A stretch of DNA of 64,000 nucleotides from Segniliparus rotundus DSM 44985. Lineage in GTDB: Bacteria > Actinomycetota > Actinomycetes > Mycobacteriales > Mycobacteriaceae. Shown here one piece after another: positions 30,251-39,282 of this stretch. The stretch is from the NCBI RefSeq assembly GCF_000092825.1, contig NC_014168.1:2843946-2907945 (forward strand), in the 5' to 3' direction. The translations under genes and the position numbers were made by a program. The notes under the pieces are model-generated. The model was given only the letters and a program-made list of their open reading frames with translations. It searched no databases and was not told the origin of the DNA. Each line of letters opens with the position of its first letter. Position 1 is the first letter of the stretch.

Positions 30251-33200
30251 TGACAAACTCGTGGTCCGGACGCGTCCCGCACGGCTGGCAGCCCCCTGCC
30301 TGGCTGCCGACGTGGCGGCTCGTCGCCGTTGTCGCGGGGCTGATCGCCTTCGTCTGCGCGGTCCTCTCGCCGATCCTCCCGCTGAACCAGAAAACCGTCA
30401 CCATCGACTGGCCGCAAAACGGCACGTTGGGCAGCGTCACCGCGCCATTGGACTCCTTCGTCGCCGAGTCGATGCGCGCCGAAGTCCCCTGTTCGCTCGC
30501 GAAGTCCCTGCCCGAGGAGGGCGGCAACCTCTTGTCCACGGCGCCCGCGCGCGGCAAGGACAACCGGGTCAACGCCTTGTTCATCACCGCGGACAAAGAC
30601 TTCATCACCGCCGCGGTGCGCGCCCAGCCGCTCAAGGTTGTGCCGCGCGCCGAACAGGACAACCCGAACTGCCGCATCGAGGTCCACGCCGATTCCCAGC
30701 GCACAGTCGTGCAGGTTCTGGGCACCGACGACCCGCATCCGGCGCACGAAGTGCCCGACCCCCTGCTGCGCCCGCAAGTCGTCGGCGTGTTCACCGATCT
30801 CGACCTTGCCAAGGCGGGCGGGCGGCTGCCGGAGCACTACGGCGCGCACATCGTGGTGGACACCCGGTTCAACACGGTCGCCACCCCCGCGCGGTTCTGG
30901 ACCGCGATCCTCGGCTTCGCCGCCACTGCGCTCGCCCTCGTCGCGCTCGCCCGCTTCGACGGGCTCGACCGGCGCCGACACCGGCGGTTCCTGCCGCCGG
31001 GGTGGTGGAAGGTCGGCCTCGTCGACGTCGTGGCCGTCGGCGTGCTGGCGCTCTGGCTCGTGATCGGGTCGAACACTTCTGACGACGGCTACCAGCTGAC
31101 GTGGGAGGTCGTGGCCCCCGACGCCGGGTACATGGTGAGCTACCACCGCTGGTTCGGGGTGGCGGAGAATCCGGTGACCTGGTATTACCAGGTCTGTTCC
31201 TGGCTGGCGCAGATTTCTACGGCTGCGCCGGTCTTGCGCCTCCCGCAGCTGCTCGTCGCGCTCGCCTGCTGGTTCACGATCAGCAAAGAGGTGATCCCCC
31301 GCCTCGGCAGGCTCGCCCGGCGCACCCCCGCCGCGCCGTGGGCCGCCGCGGGCGTCTTCCTGGCGCTGTGGCTCGCGTACGCGAACGGGCTGCGCCCAGA
31401 GCCTGTCGTCGCACTGGGCGCGCTGCTCACCTGGTGCTCCATCGAGCGGACCATCGCGACCGGTCGCCTCCTGCCCACCGCGGCCGCGGCCATCATCGCC
31501 TCGTTCTGCCTCGGAGCCGCCCCCGGCGGGCTCATCGCCGCCGCCGCGCTCCTCGTGGGGGTTCGCCAAAGCCTGCGCCGCTTCTCGTCGAGGGCGAAAC
31601 TTGTCAGTGGTTCGAGCAAGGCCAGCGTCCTGGGCTGGTTGGCGGTGCTCGCACCGATTTTGGCCTCGGGGACGCTGGTGGTGCCCGTGGTGTTCTGGAA
31701 TCAGGGCCTGGCCGGGATTGTCGAGGGCAACTTCCACGTCAAAACCACAATCGGCCCCAACCGCGCCTGGTACGAAGAGCTGCTGCGCTACTACTACTTG
31801 TTCCTGCCGACCGCGGACGGCTCGCTCGCCCGGCGCTTCGGCGTGCTGATCGCGTTCCTGTGCCTGGTCACCACGGCGTTGATCCTGCTGCGGCACAAGC
31901 ACCTCGCCGGTCTTTCCCGAGGGCCTGCGGTGCGGTTGGTCGGGATCTTCATCGGGACGATCTTCTGCATGACCTTCACCCCGACGAAATGGACCCACCA
32001 TTTCGGGATCTACGCGGGCATCGCCGGAGCCATCGCGGCGTTCACCGCCGCCGCCATCGGGCCCAAGGTCATCGCCCGCCGACAGGCCCGGACGTATTTC
32101 GCGGCGGCTGCCCTTTTCATGCTCGCCATCGCGCTGACCGGATGGAACATGTGGTGGTACGTCTCGTCCTGGGGCGTGCCGTGGTGGAACCTCCCGCCCG
32201 TGGTCCACGGCTACAAACTCGCCGACATCGTGCTCGTGCTCGCTGTCGCGGTCGCAGCGTTCGCGTTCTGGCAGCAACTTTTCGGCCGCGCCGACGAGCG
32301 GAGCCCACGCCCCGCGAACCAGAGGCCGGGCGGCGCGAAAACCCTGTGGGTCTGGAGCCTGCCCGCGGTCTCGTTCGCGATGGTGGCGTTCATCCTGCTG
32401 TCTTTCCTCAAAGGCGCGTGGACCCAGCGGAACAGCTTCTCGTGGGCGAAGTCGAACATCCACTACCTGACGACCGGCGACGGCTGCGCGCTCGCGAACG
32501 ACGTGCTGGTGGAAGAAGACCCGAACCAGGGCGTGCTCGCCCCTCTGGGCGGGGAGGACCCGGCCTCGGCCCTCAAAGGGAAGGAGCCCAGCGCATTCGC
32601 GGCGGACAAGCTCTGGCGCAAGCTTTCCACCACCTACACGGACTACACCGACATCAACGCGGACCAGCCCGAACCGACGGCCCAGCCTGTCCAGCAAGGC
32701 CAAAAGCTTTTGCCCTTCGGCCTTGACCCGCAACGCGTCCCCGTCCTCGGCAGCTACGGGAACACGCAGCCGTCGAGCGTCACGACCAGTTGGTACGAGC
32801 TTCCCGCGCCTTCGGCGCAGAGGCCGATCATCGCGGTCGCCGCCGCCGGGCAGATGTCGGCGTTGGGCACGGGCGGCGTTTCGGTCGGGTCTCCCACCGG
32901 GCAGGTGGTGCTCGAATACGGCCGTATTGGCGCAGACGGGGCTGTCGAGGCGCTCGGGCAGAGCAAGCTCTACGACATCGGCGCGCTCAACCCCTTCGGC
33001 AACGGCCCTGGTTTCGCGTGGCGCAATCTGCGCCTGCCCCGCGCGGCGCTGCCCGCCGAAGCCAACGTGGTGCGACTGCAGGTGGCCGACCAGTCCGCCG
33101 CCGCGGACCAGTGGGTCGCGTTCACCCCGCCCCGGGCCCCCGTGCTGCGCACCTTGAACGAGGTCGTGGGCGAGGCCCCGTCGCTCATCGACTGGCAGGT

Positions 33201-33549
33201 GTTCTTCGAATTCCCCTGCCAGCACCCGATCCGAGTGCGCAACGGCATGTTCGAGATCCCGAAATGGCGCATCACCCCAGATCGCAACGGCAACGCGATG
33301 AACAGCGAGCGCTGGGCCTCGGGCCGTTACGGCGGACCGCTCGGGGTCACCCAGCGCCTCCTCTCCCCCACCACGGTGCCCACGTACCTCAAAGGGCGCC
33401 CGGACCTCGATTGGGGCTCGTTGCAGCGCTACACCCCGTACGCGCCCGAAGCCGTGCCCGCGCAGCTTGAGATCTCCGTCGCCGAGCACAGCGGTCTGTA
33501 CACCCCCGGCCCCATGTACACGATGTACGGGAAAGACGAAGACGATTAA
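30250..33549 (+). CDS. embB: Arabinosyltransferase EmbB
   Basis: This 1099-residue paralogue of EmbA partners it to form the alpha-1,3 branch points of arabinogalactan. The acidic pair is in NTSDDGYQLT, followed by AGYMVSYHRWFGVAENPVTW. The methionine equivalent to ethambutol-resistance position 306 is present. PNRAWYEELLRYYYLFLPT and FTPTKWTHHFGIYAG are characteristic. The C-terminal SGLYTPGP resembles the SGLWSPGK end of EmbB. Its start codon overlaps the embA stop (TGATG), so the two are translationally coupled. No embC lies alongside. Confidence 0.93.
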   Translation: MTNSWSGRVPHGWQPPAWLPTWRLVAVVAGLIAFVCAVLSPILPLNQKTVTIDWPQNGTLGSVTAPLDSFVAESMRAEVPCSLAKSLPEEGGNLLSTAPARGKDNRVNALFITADKDFITAAVRAQPLKVVPRAEQDNPNCRIEVHADSQRTVVQVLGTDDPHPAHEVPDPLLRPQVVGVFTDLDLAKAGGRLPEHYGAHIVVDTRFNTVATPARFWTAILGFAATALALVALARFDGLDRRRHRRFLPPGWWKVGLVDVVAVGVLALWLVIGSNTSDDGYQLTWEVVAPDAGYMVSYHRWFGVAENPVTWYYQVCSWLAQISTAAPVLRLPQLLVALACWFTISKEVIPRLGRLARRTPAAPWAAAGVFLALWLAYANGLRPEPVVALGALLTWCSIERTIATGRLLPTAAAAIIASFCLGAAPGGLIAAAALLVGVRQSLRRFSSRAKLVSGSSKASVLGWLAVLAPILASGTLVVPVVFWNQGLAGIVEGNFHVKTTIGPNRAWYEELLRYYYLFLPTADGSLARRFGVLIAFLCLVTTALILLRHKHLAGLSRGPAVRLVGIFIGTIFCMTFTPTKWTHHFGIYAGIAGAIAAFTAAAIGPKVIARRQARTYFAAAALFMLAIALTGWNMWWYVSSWGVPWWNLPPVVHGYKLADIVLVLAVAVAAFAFWQQLFGRADERSPRPANQRPGGAKTLWVWSLPAVSFAMVAFILLSFLKGAWTQRNSFSWAKSNIHYLTTGDGCALANDVLVEEDPNQGVLAPLGGEDPASALKGKEPSAFAADKLWRKLSTTYTDYTDINADQPEPTAQPVQQGQKLLPFGLDPQRVPVLGSYGNTQPSSVTTSWYELPAPSAQRPIIAVAAAGQMSALGTGGVSVGSPTGQVVLEYGRIGADGAVEALGQSKLYDIGALNPFGNGPGFAWRNLRLPRAALPAEANVVRLQVADQSAAADQWVAFTPPRAPVLRTLNEVVGEAPSLIDWQVFFEFPCQHPIRVRNGMFEIPKWRITPDRNGNAMNSERWASGRYGGPLGVTQRLLSPTTVPTYLKGRPDLDWGSLQRYTPYAPEAVPAQLEISVAEHSGLYTPGPMYTMYGKDEDD

Positions 33550-33637
33550 GCCCGTCTGAATCCGTGGCGCGCAGCCCGTCGGACGACGCCGAAGCGAAGA
33601 ACGCCTACGACAGCCTTGCGAGGAGCATGGCCCGTCA

Positions 33638-33805
33638 TCCGCATTCGCATATGCGCATACGGGATAAGGAAAATTCATCCGACGCATGAATGTCGAAAAG
33701 AGTGAGAGCGCCCACACTTCTCATTAAAATCTCGTTAGGTGAGGGACATTGACGAAACGATGCTCTACATTGGCGCACCCGAAAAACACCTGATCGGAGC
33801 ATCGT
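33638..33805. promoter_or_regulatory. Palindrome-rich leader before small ORF and aldo/keto reductase
   Basis: Three inverted repeats stand in a comparatively A+T-rich stretch: CGCATATGCG (33646-33655), ATTCAT/ATGAAT (33673-33678 with 33686-33691), and a 9-bp repeat ACGATGCTC/GAGCATCGT (33757-33765 with 33797-33805). The last one covers the GGAG and GTG start of the small ORF at 33804. Confidence 0.4.
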
Positions 33806-33920
33806 GCGCTTCTTCACAGTGGCTAGATTTCAGGGCGCGGACTTCCATAGGCTCGAAAAGAACATTCGCACTGCCATCGCGAATGCGAAGAAGGACGAGC
33901 AGCAACGAACCACCGAATGA
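33804..33920 (+). CDS. Small ORF, 38 residues, unknown
   Basis: GTG 33804 is preceded by GGAG at a close spacing and opens a 38-codon frame that stops at 33918-33920, 24 bp before the aldo/keto reductase gene. The predicted peptide is basic and amphipathic (FHRLEKNIRTAIANAKKD). It resembles no family known to me and might be a leader peptide or a small regulator. Support comes from the ribosome binding site and position only. Confidence 0.4.
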   Translation: MRFFTVARFQGADFHRLEKNIRTAIANAKKDEQQRTTE

Positions 33921-33944
33921 AGTAGCAGGAGCACGGAAGGACTC

Positions 33945-34871
33945 ATGAAACTCATCAAGGAACACCAGCCCGCTCCCAAGGTCGAGCTTCACGATGGCGC
34001 GTCCATCCCGCAGGTCGGACTCGGCGTCGCCAAGATGTCGGACGCGGACACCAGCGAAGTCGTGAAAGACGCCCTCCAGATGGGATACCGGCACATTGAC
34101 ACCGCGGCCAAATACGGCAACGAGCGCGGTGTCGGCCAGGGAATCGCCCAGTCCGGCGTCGCCCGTGAAGACATTTTTGTGACCACCAAGCTCTGGTTCG
34201 AGGATTTCGACGACGTCACCGCGAGCTTCGCGCGCAGCCTCGACCAACTGCAAACCGACTATGTCGACCTGTTCCTGATCCACTGGCCGGTGCCGCAACT
34301 CGGGAAGTACGTCGACGCGTGGAAAGACATGGTGCAAATCCGGGAGTCCGGGGCCGCCCGCTCCATCGGCGTCTCGAACTTCGAGGCGGAGCACCTGGAG
34401 AACGTCATCGCAGCCAGCGGCGTCGTCCCGGCGGTGAACCAAGTCGAGCTGCACCCCTATTTCCAGCAGGCGGCGCTCAAACAGGCCAACGCGCGGCACG
34501 GCGTCACCACCCAGGCGTGGAGCCCGCTGGCCCAAGGCATCGGCCTGCTCGACAACCCAGAACTGTCCGATATAGCGCAGAAGCACGGCAAGAGCATCGC
34601 GCAGGTCATCCTGCGCTGGCATGTGCAGCTCGGCCATGTCGTCATCCCGAAAACGAGCTCATCGCGCCGCCTCGCCGAGAACTTCGACATCTTCGACTTC
34701 TCGCTCGACACGAACGACCTCGTTGCTTTCGAGTCGCTGGACGACCCCGAAGGCGGGCGCCTCGGCTGCCACCCCAACGAAGGCTACTCGGCCCATGTCT
34801 CGCCCCGGAGCAAACAGCGCGTGGCGGAGATCGAGAGCCAAGAGAAAAAGAGCAACAAGAGAGCGGCCTGA
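33945..34871 (+). CDS. Aldo/keto reductase
   Basis: The 308-residue NADPH-dependent carbonyl reductase has the catalytic tetrad of the AKR superfamily: Asp in HIDTAAKYGNE, the Tyr of the same segment, Lys in FVTTKLWFED and His in LFLIHWPVP. GVSNFEAEHLE and VIPKTSSSRRL are the standard later motifs; the latter binds the cofactor phosphate. The ATG at 33945 has GGAAGG upstream. The C-terminus has a Lys/Arg/Glu-rich tail of about 20 residues not usual for the family. A strong intrinsic terminator follows. The natural substrate is unknown. Confidence 0.93.
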   Translation: MKLIKEHQPAPKVELHDGASIPQVGLGVAKMSDADTSEVVKDALQMGYRHIDTAAKYGNERGVGQGIAQSGVAREDIFVTTKLWFEDFDDVTASFARSLDQLQTDYVDLFLIHWPVPQLGKYVDAWKDMVQIRESGAARSIGVSNFEAEHLENVIAASGVVPAVNQVELHPYFQQAALKQANARHGVTTQAWSPLAQGIGLLDNPELSDIAQKHGKSIAQVILRWHVQLGHVVIPKTSSSRRLAENFDIFDFSLDTNDLVAFESLDDPEGGRLGCHPNEGYSAHVSPRSKQRVAEIESQEKKSNKRAA

Positions 34872-34896
34872 ACTCCTCCTCCACGCACAAGGCCGC

Positions 34897-34937
34897 AAGG
34901 AGGCAGGTTTCCCGACAGGGAGCCTGCCTCCTTTTTT
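34897..34937 (+). terminator. Rho-independent terminator of the aldo/keto reductase
   Basis: An 11-bp stem (34897-34907 with 34923-34933), with an additional inner 4-bp stem (34910-34913 with 34918-34921), is followed by a T tract at 34932-34937, starting 26 bp after the stop codon. Confidence 0.92.
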
Positions 34938-35067
34938 GCCCGAGTTTTGCCTGTCCGCGCCCAAGCAGAGCGCCCGCGGCGGACTCGCGAGAGGGGCTCG
35001 AACCCCCAGACCGGACAGTTCCTCAGGGCAGGCGGCGCGGAACGCGGCGCCCCTGACTGCGCCGCTC

Positions 35068-36165
35068 TTAGCGTCCGGTGTGCGCGTCCTTCCCCGGCCC
35101 GCCGCCTTCTGACTCGCCGCCCTCAGACTCCTCGCCCTGATCCTCGTCCGCCAGCCCGAACGTGCCCGCCAGCCACCCGGTGGCGGCCCCGGCGCGCGCC
35201 CTCGAAGCCTCCTCCAGTTGCGCGGAGCGGGCCTCAGCGCCTCGCTCCGTCGCAGCCCACGCCGTCGAGAAAAGAAGAATCCGCGCGGTGAAGAAGAGGA
35301 ACACCATGAAGCCGAGGATCGGCCCGAAGGTCTTGCCAGCCGGGCCGTTCGTCACGCCCTTGAGCAGCAACCAGGCCAGCTCCAAGAAAATCTCGAACAG
35401 GACCGCGCCGATCAGCCCGGCCTCGAACGCGTCCCGCAACGCCACGGCCTTGCGCGGCAGCCGCGAGATCACAAAGGAGAACAACACCCATGCGGCAAGC
35501 GTCGCGAGCACGGTGGAGGCGATAGTGACGACGCTCTGCGCCCCGGACCAATCGCCGAGGCCGACCCTGCCGATAGCCTTGCTCAACCACGAGCTCTTGG
35601 ACAAGGTGATGAGGCCGAAGACGACGACAAGCGCCAATCCGAAGCTCAACAGAGCGAACAGATCGCTGAATTTGGTCGCGAACCAGTTTTTATCGTCCTC
35701 TTCCTGCTGCCACAGCTGGGTGAGCGACTCGCGAATCGCCGCGATCCAACCCAAACCAGACCACAGGCCAAGCCCCAGACCCACCGTCCCGACCGTGCCC
35801 CGCGAGGCGATCGCGGCGTCGATGAGCTGGTTGAGCTGTTTGGCGAGGCCGCCCTGCGCCGTGGAGGTGATGCGGTCTTTGATGTGGTCGAGCATCTCGG
35901 GGTTCTGGATGAGCACCTGGCCGAGGATCGCGAAGCCGATCATGATGAGCGGGAACAGTGAGAGCACGCTGTAGTACGTCACCCCGGCGGCGAAGAAATC
36001 CGCCTTGCGGTCCTGATAGCGCTCGACCGCGCGCACAAGGTGGGCCAGCGGCGGCCATTTTTCTTGCAGCCCAGCGAACCAGCTCTGCAATCGGTCGAGA
36101 ACGCCCTCTTTCTTGTCCTGCGCCTCTTCGTGCGCCGCGCCGGTCGCGGCCGCGCTTTCCGTCAA
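35068..36165 (-). CDS. YihY/BrkB-family inner membrane protein
   Basis: The protein has 365 residues and about six membrane segments. DFFAAGVTYYSVLSLFPLIM and a GLGLGLWSGLGWIAAIRESL segment are typical of the YihY/BrkB (formerly RNase BN) family, whose function is unsettled. The C-terminal 70 residues are a Glu/Gly-rich cytoplasmic tail. The start is TTG 36163-36165, with AAGGAG about eight bases upstream lying in the end of trpS. The stop of trpS is only 3 bp before this start. M. tuberculosis shows the same pair (Rv3335c-Rv3336c). Confidence 0.9.
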   Translation of the reverse strand: MTESAAATGAAHEEAQDKKEGVLDRLQSWFAGLQEKWPPLAHLVRAVERYQDRKADFFAAGVTYYSVLSLFPLIMIGFAILGQVLIQNPEMLDHIKDRITSTAQGGLAKQLNQLIDAAIASRGTVGTVGLGLGLWSGLGWIAAIRESLTQLWQQEEDDKNWFATKFSDLFALLSFGLALVVVFGLITLSKSSWLSKAIGRVGLGDWSGAQSVVTIASTVLATLAAWVLFSFVISRLPRKAVALRDAFEAGLIGAVLFEIFLELAWLLLKGVTNGPAGKTFGPILGFMVFLFFTARILLFSTAWAATERGAEARSAQLEEASRARAGAATGWLAGTFGLADEDQGEESEGGESEGGGPGKDAHTGR

Positions 36166-36168
36166 CGG

Positions 36169-37188
36169 TCAGCTCCTTTCAGAACGCCCGTGATCGGGCA
36201 AAAACCCCACAGCGTCATAGACGCGGGCCAGCGTCGCGCCAGCGATCTCCCTGGCGCGCTCGCCGCCTTCGGCGACGATTCGGTGCAATGCCGCCCGATT
36301 GTCGAGCCACCCGAGGGTGCGCTCTCGAACTGGCGCGGCGAACTCCACGAACGCGTCCGCGAGGTCTGTTTTGAGCGCGCCGTACCCCCCGCCCTGGTAT
36401 TTGCGGGCGACTTCCTCCGCCGTCGCGCCGGTGAGCGCGGCGAAGATCGCGAGCAGGTTCGACAGGCCCGGCTTCTGGGCTGGGTCGAAGCGAACCTCGC
36501 CGTCGTTGTCGGTCACAGCGGAGCGGAACTTCTTCGCCGAAACCTTCGGCTCGTCCATGAGCTGCACGATGCCGGACTCCGAGGAAGCCGATTTGCTCAT
36601 CTTCTTCGTCGGCTCGCGCAGATCGTAGACTCGCGCCCCCGCCTTCACCAGGCGGGCCTTGGGCACGACGAACGTCTCGCCGAAGCGGTGGTTGAAGCGC
36701 TCGGCGAGGTTGCGGGTCAGTTCGAGGTGCTGGCTCTGGTCTTCGCCCACCGGGACCAGTTCGGCTTGGTAGGCGAGGATGTCCGCGGCCATGAGGCACG
36801 GGTAGGTGAACAGGCCCACCGAGGTCTGCTCCCCTTGCTTGTCCGATTTGTCCTTGAACTGCGTCATCCGGCTCGCCTCGCCGAATCCGGTGAGGCAGCT
36901 GAGCACCCAGGCGAGCTGGGCGTTCGCCGGGACGTGGCTCTGCACGAAGATCGTGCATTGCTCGGGGTCCAGGCCCAACGCCAGCAATTGCGCGACATAG
37001 CGGAGCGTGTTCTCCCGCAGTTGCGCGGGATCGATCGGCGTGGTGATGCTGTGCTGGTCCGGGATGAAGTACAGCGCCTCGTAGTCCTGTTGCAGCTGCA
37101 CCCATTGTTTGATGGCTCCGAGATAGTTGCCCAGGTGGATGGAGGAGCCGGTGGCCTGGATGCCGGAAATCAGACGCGGCCGCGTCAT
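36169..37188 (-). CDS. trpS: Tryptophanyl-tRNA synthetase
   Basis: This 339-residue class I aminoacyl-tRNA synthetase charges tRNA-Trp. The HIGH-type motif appears as [11 protein letters not shown] and the KMSKS motif as [17 protein letters not shown] and [12 protein letters not shown] are characteristic of TrpRS. ATG 37186-37188 overlaps the stop of the upstream exonuclease gene (ATGA). The length fits bacterial TrpRS (330-350 residues). Confidence 0.96.
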   Translation of the reverse strand: MTRPRLISGIQATGSSIHLGNYLGAIKQWVQLQQDYEALYFIPDQHSITTPIDPAQLRENTLRYVAQLLALGLDPEQCTIFVQSHVPANAQLAWVLSCLTGFGEASRMTQFKDKSDKQGEQTSVGLFTYPCLMAADILAYQAELVPVGEDQSQHLELTRNLAERFNHRFGETFVVPKARLVKAGARVYDLREPTKKMSKSASSESGIVQLMDEPKVSAKKFRSAVTDNDGEVRFDPAQKPGLSNLLAIFAALTGATAEEVARKYQGGGYGALKTDLADAFVEFAAPVRERTLGWLDNRAALHRIVAEGGERAREIAGATLARVYDAVGFLPDHGRSERS

Positions 37189-38027
37189 GCCGCGTACTCC
37201 ACGACGATCGGGGCGTGGTCGGACCAGCGCAGCTCGTAATGCTCCGCCCGCTGGGTGACGGCCTTGACCGCCCGGGCGGCGAGCGGCTTGTTCGCGACGT
37301 GGTAGTCGATGCGCCACCCAGCGTCGTTGTCGAAGGCTTGCCCCCGGTACGACCACCATGAATACGGGCCCGCCTCCCCCGGATGGAACGCGCGCTGCAC
37401 GTCTGTCCATCCTGAGCCATCGGCGAAAACCTCCCCGATCCAGGCCCGCTCATGCGGGAGGAAACCAGAGGCTTTCAGGTTCCCCTTCCAGTTCTTGATG
37501 TCCAGCTCGGTGTGCGCGATGTTCCAGTCCCCGCAGATCAGCACGTCGCGCTTCGCGTGGGCAAGCGGCTTGAGGTATTCGCCGAAGGTTGTGAGGAATT
37601 GGTCCTTCTCGACTTGGCGCTCGGTCTGCGCCTCGCCCGAGGGCAGGTACAGGCTCGCGAGGGTGAGCTTCCCGAAATCGGCCTCGATGTAGCGGCCGGA
37701 TTCCGCGAATTGCGGATCGCCGTGGCCGATCCGCACCGCGTCGGGCTCGCGCCGAGAAAGAATCGCGACGCCGCTGCGTCCTTTCTGGGCGGCCGGAGCC
37801 TGCACAAGCGTCCAACCGTCCGCGAGAGCAGGCGCGAGCGCCGCGCGGGTCTCCGGCTCAGTGGCCCGCACCTCCTGCAAGCAAACGTAGTCCGCCGGGG
37901 CGGCGCTCAGCCAGCCCAACAGCCCCGTGTTGGCCGCAGAGCGCGCTTTGACAGCCGCGCGGACGCCGTTCACGTTCACAGTGGCCACAGAGAATGCCTT
38001 GGACGCAGAACCGTTCGATTCGGACAC
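37185..38027 (-). CDS. xth: Exodeoxyribonuclease III family (AP endonuclease)
   Basis: About 280 residues of the Mg-dependent endonuclease/exonuclease/phosphatase fold. [18 protein letters not shown], the GDWNIAH catalytic segment and the C-terminal [10 protein letters not shown] histidine match ExoIII, which repairs abasic sites and trims 3' ends. The start is uncertain. GTG 38025-38027 (VSESNG) begins shortly before the conserved domain but has no clear ribosome binding site, and a GTG within SVATV at about 37985 is an alternative. It overlaps trpS by 4 bp. Confidence 0.88.
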   Translation of the reverse strand: MSESNGSASKAFSVATVNVNGVRAAVKARSAANTGLLGWLSAAPADYVCLQEVRATEPETRAALAPALADGWTLVQAPAAQKGRSGVAILSRREPDAVRIGHGDPQFAESGRYIEADFGKLTLASLYLPSGEAQTERQVEKDQFLTTFGEYLKPLAHAKRDVLICGDWNIAHTELDIKNWKGNLKASGFLPHERAWIGEVFADGSGWTDVQRAFHPGEAGPYSWWSYRGQAFDNDAGWRIDYHVANKPLAARAVKAVTQRAEHYELRWSDHAPIVVEYAA

Positions 38028-38049
38028 AATACGGAACAGTAGCAGAGCC

Positions 38050-39162
38050 TCACCGCGCGGCGGACGGAAAATCCTGCTCAGAGGCGCCCTCGTGGTCCGA
38101 GGAGCGCAGCAGGGGCGGCTCGTGCCCCGCAGGGGAAGAGCCCGAGTCGTTCGTTGGCAGCTCGACGAGTTGCTCCGCCTGCCCGATGGGGGAAGCCTGC
38201 CAAAGATTTTCCTGGGGCACGTCCTGGGGAACCGGGGAATGGGGCGTCGGGGAACTCTGGCGCTGGGTGAGGACAACCCCGGCCAAAAGGACCACTGCGC
38301 CCACTCCCTGGAAAACGTTGAGGCATTCGCCGAGCAACAACCACGCCATGAGCACTGCGACGGGGATCTCCAAGAGCCCGAGGATGGACGCGACTGTGGG
38401 CCGGAGCCGGGAAATCGCCGCCACCCCGAACGGGTACGCCAATCCCGTCATGAACCCCAACGCGAGCAACGGCACCAACGCGCCCGTCTGACCGCCCGCC
38501 ATCGTCACCGATTCGGAGCCTTTGACCGCTGGGGCGAAGCCGAGCGCCACAAAGACTCCCATGACCACCGCCCCGAAGAGCAGCCCGCCCGCCGCCAACG
38601 CGGTCGGGGCGACGCGGTCCGAGAAACGGTGCCCCAGGATGAAGTACGCCGCGTTGGCGCTCGCGGCGGCCAAGCCCCAGAACACCCCCGCACCGTCGAT
38701 GCTCGCGCCAGAGAACACCCCGAGCACGGCAAGCGCGCCGACGAGCGCGACCGCCGCGCCCGTGAGCACCGTCGCCGACGGGCGCACCCTGGCGGAGACC
38801 CAGAGCCACCCGATCACCACCACGGGCGAGAGGTATTCGAGCATCAGCGCGATCCCGACCGACATATGCTGCGCCGCGCTGAAGAAGCAGAACGGCGAGA
38901 CCGCCATCGAGATCAGCCCGTACAGGGCGACGCCGCGCTTGTGCCGCCACACCCCGCGCGCCCAATCGGGCTCGAACCACTGCGCCACGACCGCGGCCGC
39001 GACCGCCGCGACCGCGAGCCTGGTGAGCACGATGCCGCCCGTGGACCAACCGGCCTGGGTCAGCGTTTTCGCCAGCGGGCCGGACACGCCAAAACACACC
39101 GCCGCGCCGACAGCCAACGGCAAGCCGGCGAATTGGGCTTCACGCCTCGACTTCATGAACAT
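38050..39162 (-). CDS. EamA/DMT-superfamily transporter
   Basis: This 370-residue membrane protein has ten predicted spans in two EamA repeats. The first runs from GLPLAVGAAVCFGVSGPLAK, the second from FWGLAAASANAAYFILGH. Members export amino acids, metabolites or drugs. A hydrophilic C-terminal tail of about 65 residues is unusual. ATG 39160-39162 is preceded by a near-perfect AGGAGGTGAGG site. It diverges from a CGNR-type regulator across 120 bp, a common regulator/exporter arrangement. The substrate cannot be predicted. Confidence 0.9.
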   Translation of the reverse strand: MFMKSRREAQFAGLPLAVGAAVCFGVSGPLAKTLTQAGWSTGGIVLTRLAVAAVAAAVVAQWFEPDWARGVWRHKRGVALYGLISMAVSPFCFFSAAQHMSVGIALMLEYLSPVVVIGWLWVSARVRPSATVLTGAAVALVGALAVLGVFSGASIDGAGVFWGLAAASANAAYFILGHRFSDRVAPTALAAGGLLFGAVVMGVFVALGFAPAVKGSESVTMAGGQTGALVPLLALGFMTGLAYPFGVAAISRLRPTVASILGLLEIPVAVLMAWLLLGECLNVFQGVGAVVLLAGVVLTQRQSSPTPHSPVPQDVPQENLWQASPIGQAEQLVELPTNDSGSSPAGHEPPLLRSSDHEGASEQDFPSAAR

Positions 39163-39282
39163 GTCCTCACCTCCTGGGAGTGCGGAGCACATGGCGAGTC
39201 GCAGGAATTCGTCATGAGCTACTGGGAGTTTCACTCCTGAAAGTAGCAAAATTTTATGTCATGCGTCAAGATGTTTTGAGTC
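39163..39282. promoter_or_regulatory. Divergent exporter/CGNR-regulator promoter region
   Basis: The A+T-richer centre around 39238-39290 contains repeated GTCATG elements (39258-39263 and 39280-39285), the second forming the palindrome GTCATGAC over the regulator start codon. These are candidate binding sites for the adjacent CGNR-zinc-finger regulator. Confidence 0.35.

Noticed and set aside
29995-33717. Long minus-strand frame opposite embA/embB
   Set aside because: It is composed of low-complexity Arg/Gly/Glu/Val translation opposite two well-supported arabinosyltransferase genes.
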